Notes: generated from the letters alone by a model not told the origin. 64,000 bases of DNA from CAVSUZ01 sp963791885 (GCA_963791885.1 CAWBUL010000005.1:434001-498000), one strand, 5' to 3'; shown: positions 43,970-53,313, numbered from the stretch's first letter. A program made the numbers and translations.

Positions 43970-44171
43970 CACGGCGGTCCAACCCGCCAAGGAGTTCTGC
44001 TCCTACACCACGTGTTGGGACACCATCGCGACTGCTTCTATCAAATCTCGCTTGGACGAGGTGGCGACTGAGTTGCTGCACATCGCACCACGTCAGGGGA
44101 ACGCGTAACCGAAGTTCCTCGCGTCAGGCCCCGCGCGGCGGCCTACCAGTGCCGCGCCCACCTTGTGGCGC

Positions 44172-44351
44172 CTAGCGTGTCTGGTCGCGCGCCAGCTGCT
44201 CGGCCTTCCGGATGTAATGCACCGCCAGTTTGGCGTGTGCGCCTGCCAGCATCGCGTGCCCCTCTCCCGTGCCCGGGTCGGGCGTACGCGCGCCTGCGCC
44301 CAGTAGATCGACGGGTCCAGGATGAAATGGGACGTGTGGTTGTCGTGCCAT
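44172..44351 (-). CDS. small hypothetical protein
   Basis: A 59-residue frame on the minus strand: MARQPHVPFHPGPVDLLGAG, a Thr-Pro-Asp-Pro-Gly-Thr-Gly-Glu-Gly turn, then HAMLAGAHAKLAVHYIRKAE and a basic end. It sits convergent with the split small gene and just before the IS3 end. The reading is protein-like and compact, but I know no family. Confidence 0.4.
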   Translation of the reverse strand: MARQPHVPFHPGPVDLLGAGARTPDPGTGEGHAMLAGAHAKLAVHYIRKAEQLARDQTR

Positions 44352-44450
44352 GACCCGTTGGTAGATCGGACAGGAGGAGCGGCCCAGTGACCCTGCCCCC
44401 TGAAATGTCCCCGCTCTGAGCTAGAGTCCGTTCCCGCCAGGAGACGGAAG

Positions 44451-44717
44451 ATGAGGAAGAGCCGGTTCACTGAGGAGCAGATCATCGATGTGCTGAAAGA
44501 CCATCAGGCAGGACTGCCGGTAACGGAGCTGTGCCGCAAGCACGGGATCAGCGACGCGACGTTCTACAATTGGCGATCGCGCTACGGCGGGATGGAGATC
44601 TCGGACGCCAAGAGACTGAAGGCTCTGGAAGAGGAGAACCGCAAGCTGAAGAAGCTGCTGGCGGAATTGGTGCTGGATGTGGCGACGCTGAAGGAAGCCT
44701 TGGGAAAAAACTTCTGA
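44451..44717 (+). CDS. IS3-family transposase OrfA
   Basis: An 88-residue helix-turn-helix protein: MRKSRFTEEQIIDVLKDHQA, ELCRKHGISDATFYNWRSRY and a leucine-zipper-like end EEENRKLKKLLAELVLDVAT. It binds the IS ends. The last codons contain the slippery heptamer A-AAA-AAC (44705-44711), where a -1 shift leads into orfB to make the OrfAB transposase. Confidence 0.93.
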   Translation: MRKSRFTEEQIIDVLKDHQAGLPVTELCRKHGISDATFYNWRSRYGGMEISDAKRLKALEEENRKLKKLLAELVLDVATLKEALGKNF

Positions 44718-45171
44718 CGCCCGGCTTGCGGCGGAAAGCTGTGATCTGGGCGATCAAAGAGAAGAGCTATTCGCAGCGGCGTGCCTGTTCGCTGCTGAGC
44801 ATTGCACCGAAGGTGTTCCGTTACCTATCGCGCCGTGGCGGCGACGCTGCGGTTCGCACGCGGCTCCGCGCGTTGGCGGCCGAGCGGCGCCGGTTCGGAT
44901 ATCGGCGTTTGCATATTCTGCTGCGGCGAGAAGGGATCATGCTAAATCACAAGAAGCTGTTCCGGCTCTACCGCGAGGAACGACTGGTTGTGCGGCGGCG
45001 TGGCGGTCGCAAGCGGGCTTTGGGAACGCGCGCGCCAATGACGTTGCCACAGGGTCCGAACCAGCGCTGGAGCCTGGACTTCGTCTCCGACGTACTGGCT
45101 GTTGATTTTCGCTGAGAACTGACCCGGGTTTTCCACCGAGAACTGACCCGGGTGAATTTATGGTTTGCGGG

Positions 45172-45963
45172 TCATACCGGGGTCAAGTTCTTGGCCTTTT
45201 CCTTTCGGCCCTTGTTGGCGGCCGAGCTGGCTTTGAAGCGGAAGCTGTCATTGCCGGTTTCCACGATGTGGCAGTGGTGGGTGAGGCGGTCGAGCATGGC
45301 GGTCGTCATCTTAGCGTCGCCGAACACGTCAGCCCATTCGCTGAAGCTCAGGTTCGTGGTGATGACCACAGAGGCCCGTTCGTAAAGCTTGCTCAGCAGG
45401 TGGAAAAGCAGCGCGCCGCCGGAGGGGCTGAACGGCAGATAGCCCAATTCATCGAGCATTACGAGGTCGCACCGCATCAGCCGATCCGCGATCTGACCCG
45501 ATCGGCCCTGAGTTTTCTCCTGCTCCAGCGCATTGACCAGGTCGACGGTCCCGAAGAACCGAACCTTTTTGCGATGGTGTTCAACCGCCTGCACGCCAAG
45601 CGCCGTGGCGATGTGGGTCTTGCCGGTGCCCGGACCGCCGACGAGGACCACGTTGTCGGCGTTTTCGATGAACTCACACCGGTAAAGCTGGCGCACCAGG
45701 GCTTCATTGGTTTCGCTGGACGCAAAATCAAAACCGCTCAGATCCTTGTAGACGGGGAAGCGCGCCGCCTTCAGCTGGTAGGCAACCGATCGAACCTCGC
45801 GCTCGGCGGTTTCCGCCTTGAGCAGCTGTGAGAGAATGGGGACGGCCGAATTGAACGCTGGCGCGCCCTGCTCCATCAGCTCGCCCGCGGCTTGCGCCAT
45901 GCCAAACATCTTCAGGCCGCGCAGCATCACGACAATCGCCGCCCCGGCCGGATCATGACGCAT
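45172..45963 (-). CDS. istB: IS21-family helper ATPase IstB
   Basis: A 263-residue DnaC-like ATPase that assists the transposase. Walker A is VGGPGTGKTHIATAL, Walker B VMLDELGYLPF, and sensor motif SVVITTNLSFSEW follows. It ends DRLTHHCHIVETGNDSFRFK, the usual tail. The start MRHDPAGAAIVVML overlaps the istA stop, so the two are coupled. Confidence 0.93.
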   Translation of the reverse strand: MRHDPAGAAIVVMLRGLKMFGMAQAAGELMEQGAPAFNSAVPILSQLLKAETAEREVRSVAYQLKAARFPVYKDLSGFDFASSETNEALVRQLYRCEFIENADNVVLVGGPGTGKTHIATALGVQAVEHHRKKVRFFGTVDLVNALEQEKTQGRSGQIADRLMRCDLVMLDELGYLPFSPSGGALLFHLLSKLYERASVVITTNLSFSEWADVFGDAKMTTAMLDRLTHHCHIVETGNDSFRFKASSAANKGRKEKAKNLTPV

Positions 45964-47485
45964 GGCGGGCCTCCTGTAGCTTCTCGCGCAGGGCATCGTA
46001 GCGTTCGACGTCGGCACGTGGCTCCCGGTCCAGGGCCAAGGCCTGCGGAGCCGCGATCATTGCTGTGGCCGTGGATTTGCCGTCGATCAGCCGGTGCAAC
46101 ATGTTCAGCACGTGCGTCTTTGTCGGCGCTCCATCACTCAGCGCCAGTTCGACGGCACACAACACCGCATCTTCACCATGGTGCAGGACGAGGGCAAGAA
46201 TCTCCACCATCTCCCGGTCGCCTCCGGGCTGCTTGAGAAGGTGCTGTTGCAGCCGCTTGAACGCTTCCGGCAATTCGGCGAACGGCGCGCCATTACGCAG
46301 AGCTCCCGGCTTGCGCTGGATCACCGCGAGATAGTGGTGCCAATCATAGATGGTGCGGCCGGGCAGATGATGCGACCGCTCGATGAGCCGCGCGTGTTCG
46401 CAGATGACTTGCCCTTCGGCAACGACAACGACGCGGCCTGGATAAACCCTTAAGCTGACGCGATGATTGGCGAAGGACGCGGGCACGCTGTAGCGGTTGC
46501 GATCAAAGTGAACGAGGCAGGTGGGCGAAACGCGTTTGCCGTATTCAACAAAACCATCGAACGGTCTGCCAACGGCCATCAGGCATCCGACTTCACTTTG
46601 CCACGCATCGAATATCGAGCCTTGCTGGCTGCCGTGTGGAATCTCGCGCCATAGCGCTTGGCAGCGTTGTTCCAGCCAGTCGTTCAAGTCAGCCAGCGTC
46701 ACAAAACGCGGCATGGTCTGCCACAGCCGATGACGCGCGTCCTGGACATTCTTCTCGATCTGACCCTTCTCCCAGCCTGAGGCCGGATTGCAAAAGTCAG
46801 CATCGAAAAGGTAGTGGCTGGCCATCGCGGCAAAGCGTGCATTGACCTGGCGCTTCTTGCCGACGCCAACTTGGTCAACAGCCGTTCTCATATTGTCGTA
46901 GATGCCGCGGCGCGGCACGCCGCCAAGCACCCGGAACGCATGATGATGCGCGTCGAACAGCATCTCGTGCGTCTGCAGCGGATAGGCCCGGACAATGAAG
47001 GTGCGGCTGTAGCAAAGCTTGAAGTGCGCAGCTTGCAGCTTGGTCCGTTCGCCGCCGATAACGGCCCACTCCTCGCTCCAGTCGAACTGGAAAGCTTCGC
47101 CCGGCTGGAAAATCAGCGGAACAAAGGCCCCGCGGCCGGTCGTCTGCTGCTCCCGCTGCCGATGCTCCTTCCAGGTGCGGGCGAACGCCGCAACACGGCC
47201 GTATGAACCTTCAAACCCGAGGGCGGCCAGATCCGCATGCAACCGCTTGATCGTCCGCCTCTGCTTGCGCGGCCTGCCGCTCTCTAGCTTTAGCCAGGCC
47301 GACAGTTTCTCGGCGAACGCGTCCAGCTTGCTGGGCCGCTCCGGCACCTTGAAGGCCGGTTCCACCACGTCGCCCCGCAAGTATTTGCGGATGGTGTTCC
47401 GCGATAGCCCAGTCCTGCGGGCGATCTCCCGTATCGAAAGCTGGTCTCGAAGCGCCCAGCGACGGATCACGCTCAGTAACTCCAT
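45953..47485 (-). CDS. istA: IS21-family transposase IstA
   Basis: A 510-residue transposase. The N-terminal helix-turn-helix is LSIREIARRTGLSRNTIRKY; the DDE core has FQFDWSEEWAVIGG, then GVPRRGIYDNMRTAV and PASGWEKGQIEKNVQDARHR with the late Glu. The C-terminal YSVPASFANHRVSLRVYPGR is typical. ATG 47485 is the first Met of the conserved start MELLSVIRRWAL. Confidence 0.93.
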   Translation of the reverse strand: MELLSVIRRWALRDQLSIREIARRTGLSRNTIRKYLRGDVVEPAFKVPERPSKLDAFAEKLSAWLKLESGRPRKQRRTIKRLHADLAALGFEGSYGRVAAFARTWKEHRQREQQTTGRGAFVPLIFQPGEAFQFDWSEEWAVIGGERTKLQAAHFKLCYSRTFIVRAYPLQTHEMLFDAHHHAFRVLGGVPRRGIYDNMRTAVDQVGVGKKRQVNARFAAMASHYLFDADFCNPASGWEKGQIEKNVQDARHRLWQTMPRFVTLADLNDWLEQRCQALWREIPHGSQQGSIFDAWQSEVGCLMAVGRPFDGFVEYGKRVSPTCLVHFDRNRYSVPASFANHRVSLRVYPGRVVVVAEGQVICEHARLIERSHHLPGRTIYDWHHYLAVIQRKPGALRNGAPFAELPEAFKRLQQHLLKQPGGDREMVEILALVLHHGEDAVLCAVELALSDGAPTKTHVLNMLHRLIDGKSTATAMIAAPQALALDREPRADVERYDALREKLQEARHAS

Positions 47486-48007
47486 GCTTATCACTCCCGT
47501 GGACCCCGCTGAAAACAGCCGGGGCGAGGTCAAAACATGGGTCAATTCTCAGTGGAAATTTGCCACCTGGTGGGTCAGTTCTCGATGAAACTCAACAGGA
47601 CCTGGCCGACGGCCGCCGCTTTCGGGTGCTTGTGGTGGTGGACGACTTCACCCGCGAATGCCTGGCGCTGGTGGTGGATACATCGCTGTCCGGTCGCAGG
47701 GTGGTGCGCGAACTCAATCACATCGTAGAACGGCGCGGCGCCCCCTTGCTGGTGGTCAGCGACAACGGGACCGAGCTGACGTCGCATGTGGTGCTGAGTT
47801 GGCAGCAGGATCGCGGTGTCGGCTGGCACTACATCGCCCCCGGCAAGCCAGTGCAGAACGCATTCGTCGAGAGCCTGAACGGTCGCTTGCGCGACGAATG
47901 CCTCAATGAGCACGTCTTCCAGGGCTTGCCCGCAGCCCGGAGGATCATCGAAGCTTGGCGGGCCGACTATAATGCCCATCGGCCCCACACCAGCCTGCGT
48001 GGACTTA

Positions 48008-49177
48008 TACCAACCCGCTTAAACATTGACCGATGCCCATTGCCTTGCTCCGAGCGATCGGATGCGCTGGGGATGATCGGTCAGAAAGAGCCACGCCCGT
48101 CGGCACGCCTCGACGATGGCCTCGTAGCTTTCCCAGACCAAAGCGGTGAGTTTGTTTTGCCGCAGATACTCCCAAACCGTCTCCATTGGATTGAGTTCCG
48201 GCGAGTATGGCGGCAGCGGCAACAGAGTGATGTTGTCAGGCACGCGCAACCGGCCGCCGGGCTGATGCCAGCCGGCGCTGTCACAGACCAAAATAGCGTG
48301 CGCACCAGGCGCCACCTGAGTGCTGATTTCGCTCAGGTGTTGGTTCATCGCCTCGATGTTGACGCCCGGCATGATGATGGCGGCACCGATGCCTCGAGCC
48401 GGGCAGATCGCGCCGAACAGATAGGCCGAGTTATGACGGTTGTCGCGCACCATCAGAGGGCGCGAGCCGACCGGCGCCCAAATGTAAGTGTGTCCGCCCT
48501 TCTGCCCGACTCTGGCTTCGTCCTGAAACCAGACCTCGATAGGTGCTTCGGCCGCTTCTTCGGGCAGCGCCTCGGCTACCCGATAGGGGAAGTTTTTTAT
48601 ATGCCGCCTCGGCTTTGACATCCTTCCTGGGATGATAGGGGCGCGGTTGCAGCCGGGTCAGCCCGAGCGTGTGCAGCCACTTGCCCATCGTGCTGAGGTG
48701 AACCCGGGCGTTGTAACGCCGCGCCGCTTCCTCCTGCAGGTCCACGCAGCGCCAGCGCACCACACCATGCAGTGCCGGATCGGGTCCCGCGATCACCAGC
48801 GCCCTGAATTCCGCTTTCTGCTCGATCGTCAGCTTGGGCGGGCGGCCGGGGCTGATGCGTGATCGAAGGCCGCCAATCCCCTCGGCATTGTAGCGGTGGA
48901 CCCAGTCACGCAACGTCTGGCGGTCCATGCCGCTCTGCCGGGCGGCCTCGCAACGGCTGGCGCCGTCCAGCACCAGAGCAATCGCCAGTAACCGGCGGAC
49001 CTGGTCAGCGTCGGAGCATTTGCTCGCCGTTGCCCGAAGCTCCCGTGCACTGTGAGCGGTCCGGCTGACCGCTACCGCTCTGCCCATGCGCGCCTCCCGC
49101 GAATCGCCGCGGGAATCGAATCACATCTCGCGGGCAGTGGGAACCCGAAGTGAGTCAGAGGTTTCGCGGGTTGGTAT
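48008..49177 (-). mobile_element. IS630-family element inside orfB
   Basis: Ends TACCAACCCGC and, reversed, ATACCAACCCGC, inserted at a TA that is duplicated (48006-48007 and 49178-49179), as this family does. One transposase gene on the minus strand fills it. It inserted four codons before the last turn of OrfB. Confidence 0.88.
48019..49087 (-). pseudogene. IS630-family transposase in two frames
   Basis: The N-terminal frame from 49087 carries two helix-turn-helix segments (SRCEAARQSGMDRQTLRDWV and LSTMGKWLHTLGLTRLQPRP). At about 48598 in an A6 run the sense passes to another frame: FPYRVAEALPEEAAEAP, IEVWFQDEARVGQKG (first Asp), LVCDSAGWHQPGG (second) and YSPELNPMETVWEYLR (Glu). A +1 or -2 shift is required. 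Some IS630 elements join two frames by slippage on A-runs, so this may be normal rather than broken. Confidence 0.85.
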
Positions 49178-49404
49178 TACTCCGAACGAGTTCGCAACCC
49201 GGTCCAGGACGGACCACAACCAGAACGGATTCTGGTTATGAGTGAGGACAGTTTGGGGGGCAGCGGCCCAGGCTCACCGTTGCCAGCCAGCTCACCTGGG
49301 TTGGATTTCGCCGATTTACCTTCCCATAGCCTTCCCAAACCGGATGCTTGGGAAAGTGAAAATCATGAACCTTCGAAAGTCTTCCGTTAAATACTAGAAA
49401 ATTC

Positions 49405-49481
49405 TGGTGAGCCCGGAGGGGACTCGAACCCTCGACCCCAAGATTAAAAGTCTCGTGCTCTACCAACTGAGCTACGGGCTC
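49405..49481 (-). tRNA. tRNA-Lys (UUU)
   Basis: Complete cloverleaf: acceptor arm GAGCCCG/CGGGCTC, D-arm with AGTTGGTAGAGC, anticodon loop CTTTTAA giving anticodon UUU, T-loop GGTTCGAGTCC, and a gene-encoded CCA end (49405-49407). Its 3' end faces the IS-rich zone, the typical side for integration of genomic islands. Confidence 0.97.
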
Positions 49482-49580
49482 GCCGGCGCCGGTTCAACGC
49501 CAACCGGGGCGGCGGGTCAACGGGGCCGCCGGACGAAAAAGGGCGGCCCTTGCGGCCCGCCCCCTTCGCAACTTTTGTCG

Positions 49581-49629
49581 AGAGCGGGATCCACGCGCTC
49601 CAACCTTCGGCCTCGCGCGATCCCGCTCT
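49581..49629 (-). repeat. palindromic repeat, copy 3, at groEL 3' end
   Basis: Same family as 34702-34809 in inverse orientation: AGAGCGGGAT (49581-49590) pairs with ATCCCGCTCT (49620-49629), with inner CACGCGCTCC and GCCTCGCGCG. It begins 12 bp after the groEL stop and probably serves as its terminator. Confidence 0.85.
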
Positions 49630-49640
49630 GAACGACCGGA

Positions 49641-51278
<1,638 letters not shown>

Positions 51279-51328
51279 TGTGTATCCTATTCCTTCGTTG
51301 GATCAGACGAAACTTTTAGTTGGATGGG

Positions 51329-51643
51329 TCAGGCGGCCTTCTTGCGGGCAACGGTCTGCTCGACGATGCCCATGATGTCGGACTCCTTCATGATCAACAG
51401 CTCTTCGCCGTCAATCTTGACCTCGGTGCCCGACCACTTGCCGAACAGGATGCGGTCGCCTTCCTTCACGTCCAGGGCGACGATCTGGCCCTGTTCGTTG
51501 CGCGCGCCGGGACCTGCGGCGATAACTTCACCCTCGATCGGCTTTTCCTTGGCGGTGTCGGGGATGATGATGCCGCCCGCGGTCTTTTCCTCGGCTTCGA
51601 TGCGCCGGACCACGACCCGGTCATGCAGGGGACGGAACTTCAT
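51329..51643 (-). CDS. groES: co-chaperonin GroES
   Basis: A 104-residue co-chaperonin forming the lid of GroEL. MKFRPLHDRVVVRR, GGIIIPDTAKEKP (mobile loop) and GDRILFGKWSGTEVKIDGEE are typical. The start at 51643 is chosen over an upstream Met because it begins the conserved sequence and has GGAGCGA just ahead. First gene of the heat-shock operon. Confidence 0.97.
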   Translation of the reverse strand: MKFRPLHDRVVVRRIEAEEKTAGGIIIPDTAKEKPIEGEVIAAGPGARNEQGQIVALDVKEGDRILFGKWSGTEVKIDGEELLIMKESDIMGIVEQTVARKKAA

Positions 51644-51721
51644 TCGGATCGCTCCTGGTGATGACTTGGATGGTTTGAAACAGGCCAGCATCCCGCACGC
51701 ATCCAGGACGGAACGGCAGTT

Positions 51722-51750
51722 GCTAGCACTCCCCTACGGAGAGTGCTAGC
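51722..51750. promoter_or_regulatory. CIRCE operator (HrcA site)
   Basis: Inverted repeat GCTAGCACTC-N9-GAGTGCTAGC, close to the consensus TTAGCACTC-N9-GAGTGCTAA, 79 bp ahead of groES. HrcA binding there would repress groESL at normal temperature. Confidence 0.95.
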
Positions 51751-51905
51751 GATCTAGGATCACGCGGAGATGAAGTCAAGAGACCGGCAGCAATCCCCCG
51801 CCAGGAGTGCCAAGTTGCTGATTCCGCTTCATTTTTTCTTGCGATGCAAGACAAACCCGATAGCATTTCGTTTCATCCGTTCGGTGAACCGGAGACGCCA
51901 TCGCC

Positions 51906-52163
51906 ATGAGCCTGGCCCTGCAACTCAAGGACTATCGGCTGACAACTGCGGAAATCCTCTACCGCATGCCCGACCATCCGGAAATCCTGCAAAGCTTCGT
52001 CTGGCAGGACATGGACCTCGCGCCGGACTATCCCGTGCTGCGCAAATTCCTGGATTTCTGGAAACGCGAACTGGATGGGCCTGTACATTCGGTGCGGGTT
52101 GCGTCGGCCCGGCTAGTCAAGCCCGCATCGTGGCGTAACCCGGCGCTGCTGACGCTAAACTAG
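51906..52163 (+). CDS. usg: Usg family protein
   Basis: An 85-residue protein: LQLKDYRLTTAEILYRMPDH, LQSFVWQDMDLAPDYPVL and FLDFWKRELDGPVHSVRVA are the family's near-invariant segments. Usg is found in alphaproteobacteria and has no firmly known role. It is divergent from groESL. Its stop lies within the next palindromic repeat. Confidence 0.85.
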   Translation: MSLALQLKDYRLTTAEILYRMPDHPEILQSFVWQDMDLAPDYPVLRKFLDFWKRELDGPVHSVRVASARLVKPASWRNPALLTLN

Positions 52164-52529
52164 AGGGAGATCGCGCGAGGCGGACACGTCAGAGCGTGCC
52201 AATCTTGTTCTGAAACAAAGGATTGGAATGTTGCCGGGGGCACCAGCAGACACGGCACCGTATCGCCGACGGTGAGTTCGACCACTGCCGGTCCCTGGCA
52301 ATCGACAGCGAGCCATCGCATCGGTCCAGCGCCAGATCACCGCACCGCTCCGACATCCCATATGCTCGCTCCACCCATAGCTCTCGGCGGCGGTTCGGAC
52401 GATTTCCAGATTCGAGGTCTTCAGGCGCGTTGTCCATCCCCTTCCCGGCAGCGCCAGCAACGTCATTCCCGCCTGCTCCAGCTGCGCAGTGACCCAGGCA
52501 GCGTCGATCGGTCGTTCTTCGGTGTTCAT
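52155..52529 (-). CDS. hypothetical protein, C-terminus perhaps decayed
   Basis: A 124-codon frame. The first 70 residues (IDAAWVTAQLEQAGMTLLAL, AAESYGWSEHMGCRSG) look like a small family often found beside short DNA-binding proteins in this group of bacteria. After WRWTDAM the reading is less protein-like, and another frame offers VVELTVGDTVPCLLVPPATF, so the 3' end may be frameshifted or fused. The tail runs into the palindromic repeat. It follows a small regulator-like gene and may be cotranscribed with it. Confidence 0.45.
   Translation of the reverse strand: MNTEERPIDAAWVTAQLEQAGMTLLALPGRGWTTRLKTSNLEIVRTAAESYGWSEHMGCRSGAVIWRWTDAMARCRLPGTGSGRTHRRRYGAVSAGAPGNIPILCFRTRLARSDVSASRDLPLV
52162..52211 (+). 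repeat. palindromic repeat, copy 4 (degenerate)
   Basis: AGAGGGAGATCGCGCGAGG at the left and AATCTTGTTCT at the right match the family with several changes, so the hairpin is weakened. It begins on the usg stop codon. Confidence 0.7.
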
Positions 52530-52555
52530 TGGGGCCTTCCTGTCGGGATCGGGTT

Positions 52556-52846
52556 TCAGCGGCGGAACACGGGAAGCGGATAGGGCTGACCCTCCAGCAG
52601 GGTGCCTTGGGTGATGGCGCCCCAGGTCCGTTCGTCCCCGGGGGGCAGCGGTTCTCGGGCCGGATCATCGGCCGGCGGAACGTGATCGGGAGGCGGACGC
52701 AAGGCCCCGATGCGCCGCCCACGCTCCCGTACGACGCTCGGGCCGCGACCTATGACGGTCGCGATGCTGTCCCAGGACGCGCCCTCCACTCGAAGCCGGC
52801 GGATCTGGGTGTCCTGCGCGGCGGACCAAGTGAAGTGCTGCGACAT
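52556..52846 (-). CDS. small helix-turn-helix-like protein
   Basis: A 96-residue protein. SAAQDTQIRRLRVEGASWDS followed by IATVIGRGPSVVRERGRRIG resembles a SANT/GcrA-like DNA-binding head; the rest is Pro-rich (PPPDHVPPADDPAREPLPPG). It is divergent from an XRE regulator across 107 bp, so the two may be controlled together. Confidence 0.6.
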   Translation of the reverse strand: MSQHFTWSAAQDTQIRRLRVEGASWDSIATVIGRGPSVVRERGRRIGALRPPPDHVPPADDPAREPLPPGDERTWGAITQGTLLEGQPYPLPVFRR

Positions 52847-52877
52847 GCGAACCTCGGCGCTTAACTAACGCCGATCA

Positions 52878-52892
52878 GTTATCAAAGATAAC
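52878..52892. promoter_or_regulatory. candidate operator between divergent regulators
   Basis: Perfect 6-bp palindrome with a 3-nt centre, GTTATCAAAGATAAC, in an AT-rich divergent gap. It is a plausible binding site for the XRE repressor beside it; a further half-like AGTTA/TAACT pair lies just left. Confidence 0.55.
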
Positions 52893-52953
52893 ATAGTGCA
52901 GTCAAGGACCAATAACCCTTGTCAGTTAGGAAAAATGACCCTAGGCTTGCGGT

Positions 52954-53313
52954 ATGCCTGTCAAAACCTCACTTCACGAACAGATTGGTCAGCGGATTGC
53001 CAACATCCGGAGGGAGGCCGGCCTGACCCAGCAGGACCTTGCGGAAACGGTGGGCGTGTCCCGAAGCGCTGTGGCCCAGTGGGAAACGGGGCGCGCCGGA
53101 CAGCTCATTCCTAACCTGACAGCCATTGCGCAGGCCCTCGGGGTGGGAATTGAGACGCTGACGCACGGGGAGGAGAAGCGTGCCCCAGCTCTGGCGGCGA
53201 GCGGCGATGAACTTGCGATGCTGCGGCTTTATCGCGCCTGCCGCGCTGAGGACCGCCAGATTTTGCTACGCACCGCGCGGCGGCTGGCGCGGGGGACGAC
53301 GAAACGAAGCTAA
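52954..53313 (+). CDS. XRE-family transcriptional regulator
   Basis: A 119-residue repressor-like protein. The helix-turn-helix is GLTQQDLAETVGVSRSAVAQ followed by WETGRAGQLIPNLTAIAQAL, a standard Cro/C1-type domain at residues 10-65. The C-terminal helix (LRLYRACRAEDRQILL) may dimerise. It probably controls itself and the divergent gene through the palindrome upstream. Confidence 0.88.
   Translation: MPVKTSLHEQIGQRIANIRREAGLTQQDLAETVGVSRSAVAQWETGRAGQLIPNLTAIAQALGVGIETLTHGEEKRAPALAASGDELAMLRLYRACRAEDRQILLRTARRLARGTTKRS

Larger units (their letters stand above)
42593..44027 (+). mobile_element. IS256-family element, copy 2 (1435 bp, intact)
   Basis: Intact element in forward orientation with the same terminal repeats as copy 1, flanked by the 8-bp duplication GCGACTGC at 42585-42592 and 44028-44035. 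Apart from one base substitution and the one-base length difference I found no other change where I compared the copies, so the two insertions are recent. Confidence 0.95.
42435..44108 (+). pseudogene. small helical protein gene split by IS256 copy 2
   Basis: The frame begins ATG at 42435 (MTDGPQVFSRPASKRHLKQV) and runs to the insertion at 42593. Removing the IS and one 8-bp duplication joins AAYDVAIAATA directly in frame to SIKSRLDEVATELLHIAP and a stop at 44108, giving about 76 residues. The tail now reading into the IS (VSQFVV) is an artefact. Its helical, Lys/Arg/Ala-rich character and position as last gene of the set suggest an interaction partner of the upstream gene, which is a guess. 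Confidence 0.7.
45100..47601 (-). mobile_element. IS21-family element inside orfB
   Basis: Ends TGTTGATTTTCGCTGAGAAC and, reversed, TGTTGAGTTTCATCGAGAAC; both carry repeated GAGAACTGACCC blocks inward (a second such block on the left at about 45123), the multiple terminal repeats of IS21. The target CTGGC occurs at 45095-45099 and 47602-47606. It carries istA and istB on the minus strand and looks intact. Confidence 0.9.
44712..49241 (+). pseudogene. IS3-family transposase OrfB, twice interrupted
   Basis: The 5' part reads LTPGLRRKAVIWAIKEKSYS to NQRWSLDFVSDVL (to 45099) with the first catalytic Asp in LDFVSD. After the IS21 element it resumes as ADGRRFRVLVVVDDFTREC, VVSDNGTELTS (second Asp) and NAFVESLNGRLRDECL (Glu), to SLRGL at 48007. 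After the IS630 element it ends PNEFATRSRTDHNQNGFWL with a stop at 49239-49241. Both joins are exactly in frame once a CTGC(C) and a TA duplication are removed, so the gene was whole before the insertions. Confidence 0.9.
44393..49263 (+). mobile_element. IS3-family element carrying nested IS21 and IS630 elements
   Basis: Left end CTGCCCCCTGAAATGTCCCC and right end (reversed) CTGCCCCCCAAACTGTCC form imperfect terminal repeats. Inside are orfA, an orfB split twice, an IS21-family insertion (45100-47601) and an IS630-family insertion (48008-49177). Without them the element would be about 1.2 kb, normal for IS3. Exact outer ends are uncertain by a few bases and I found no clear target duplication. 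Confidence 0.85.

Noticed and set aside
38607..44035. Composite transposon made by the two IS256 copies
   Set aside because: Each copy has its own different 8-bp target duplication, so they inserted separately; a composite would share one duplication at the outer ends.
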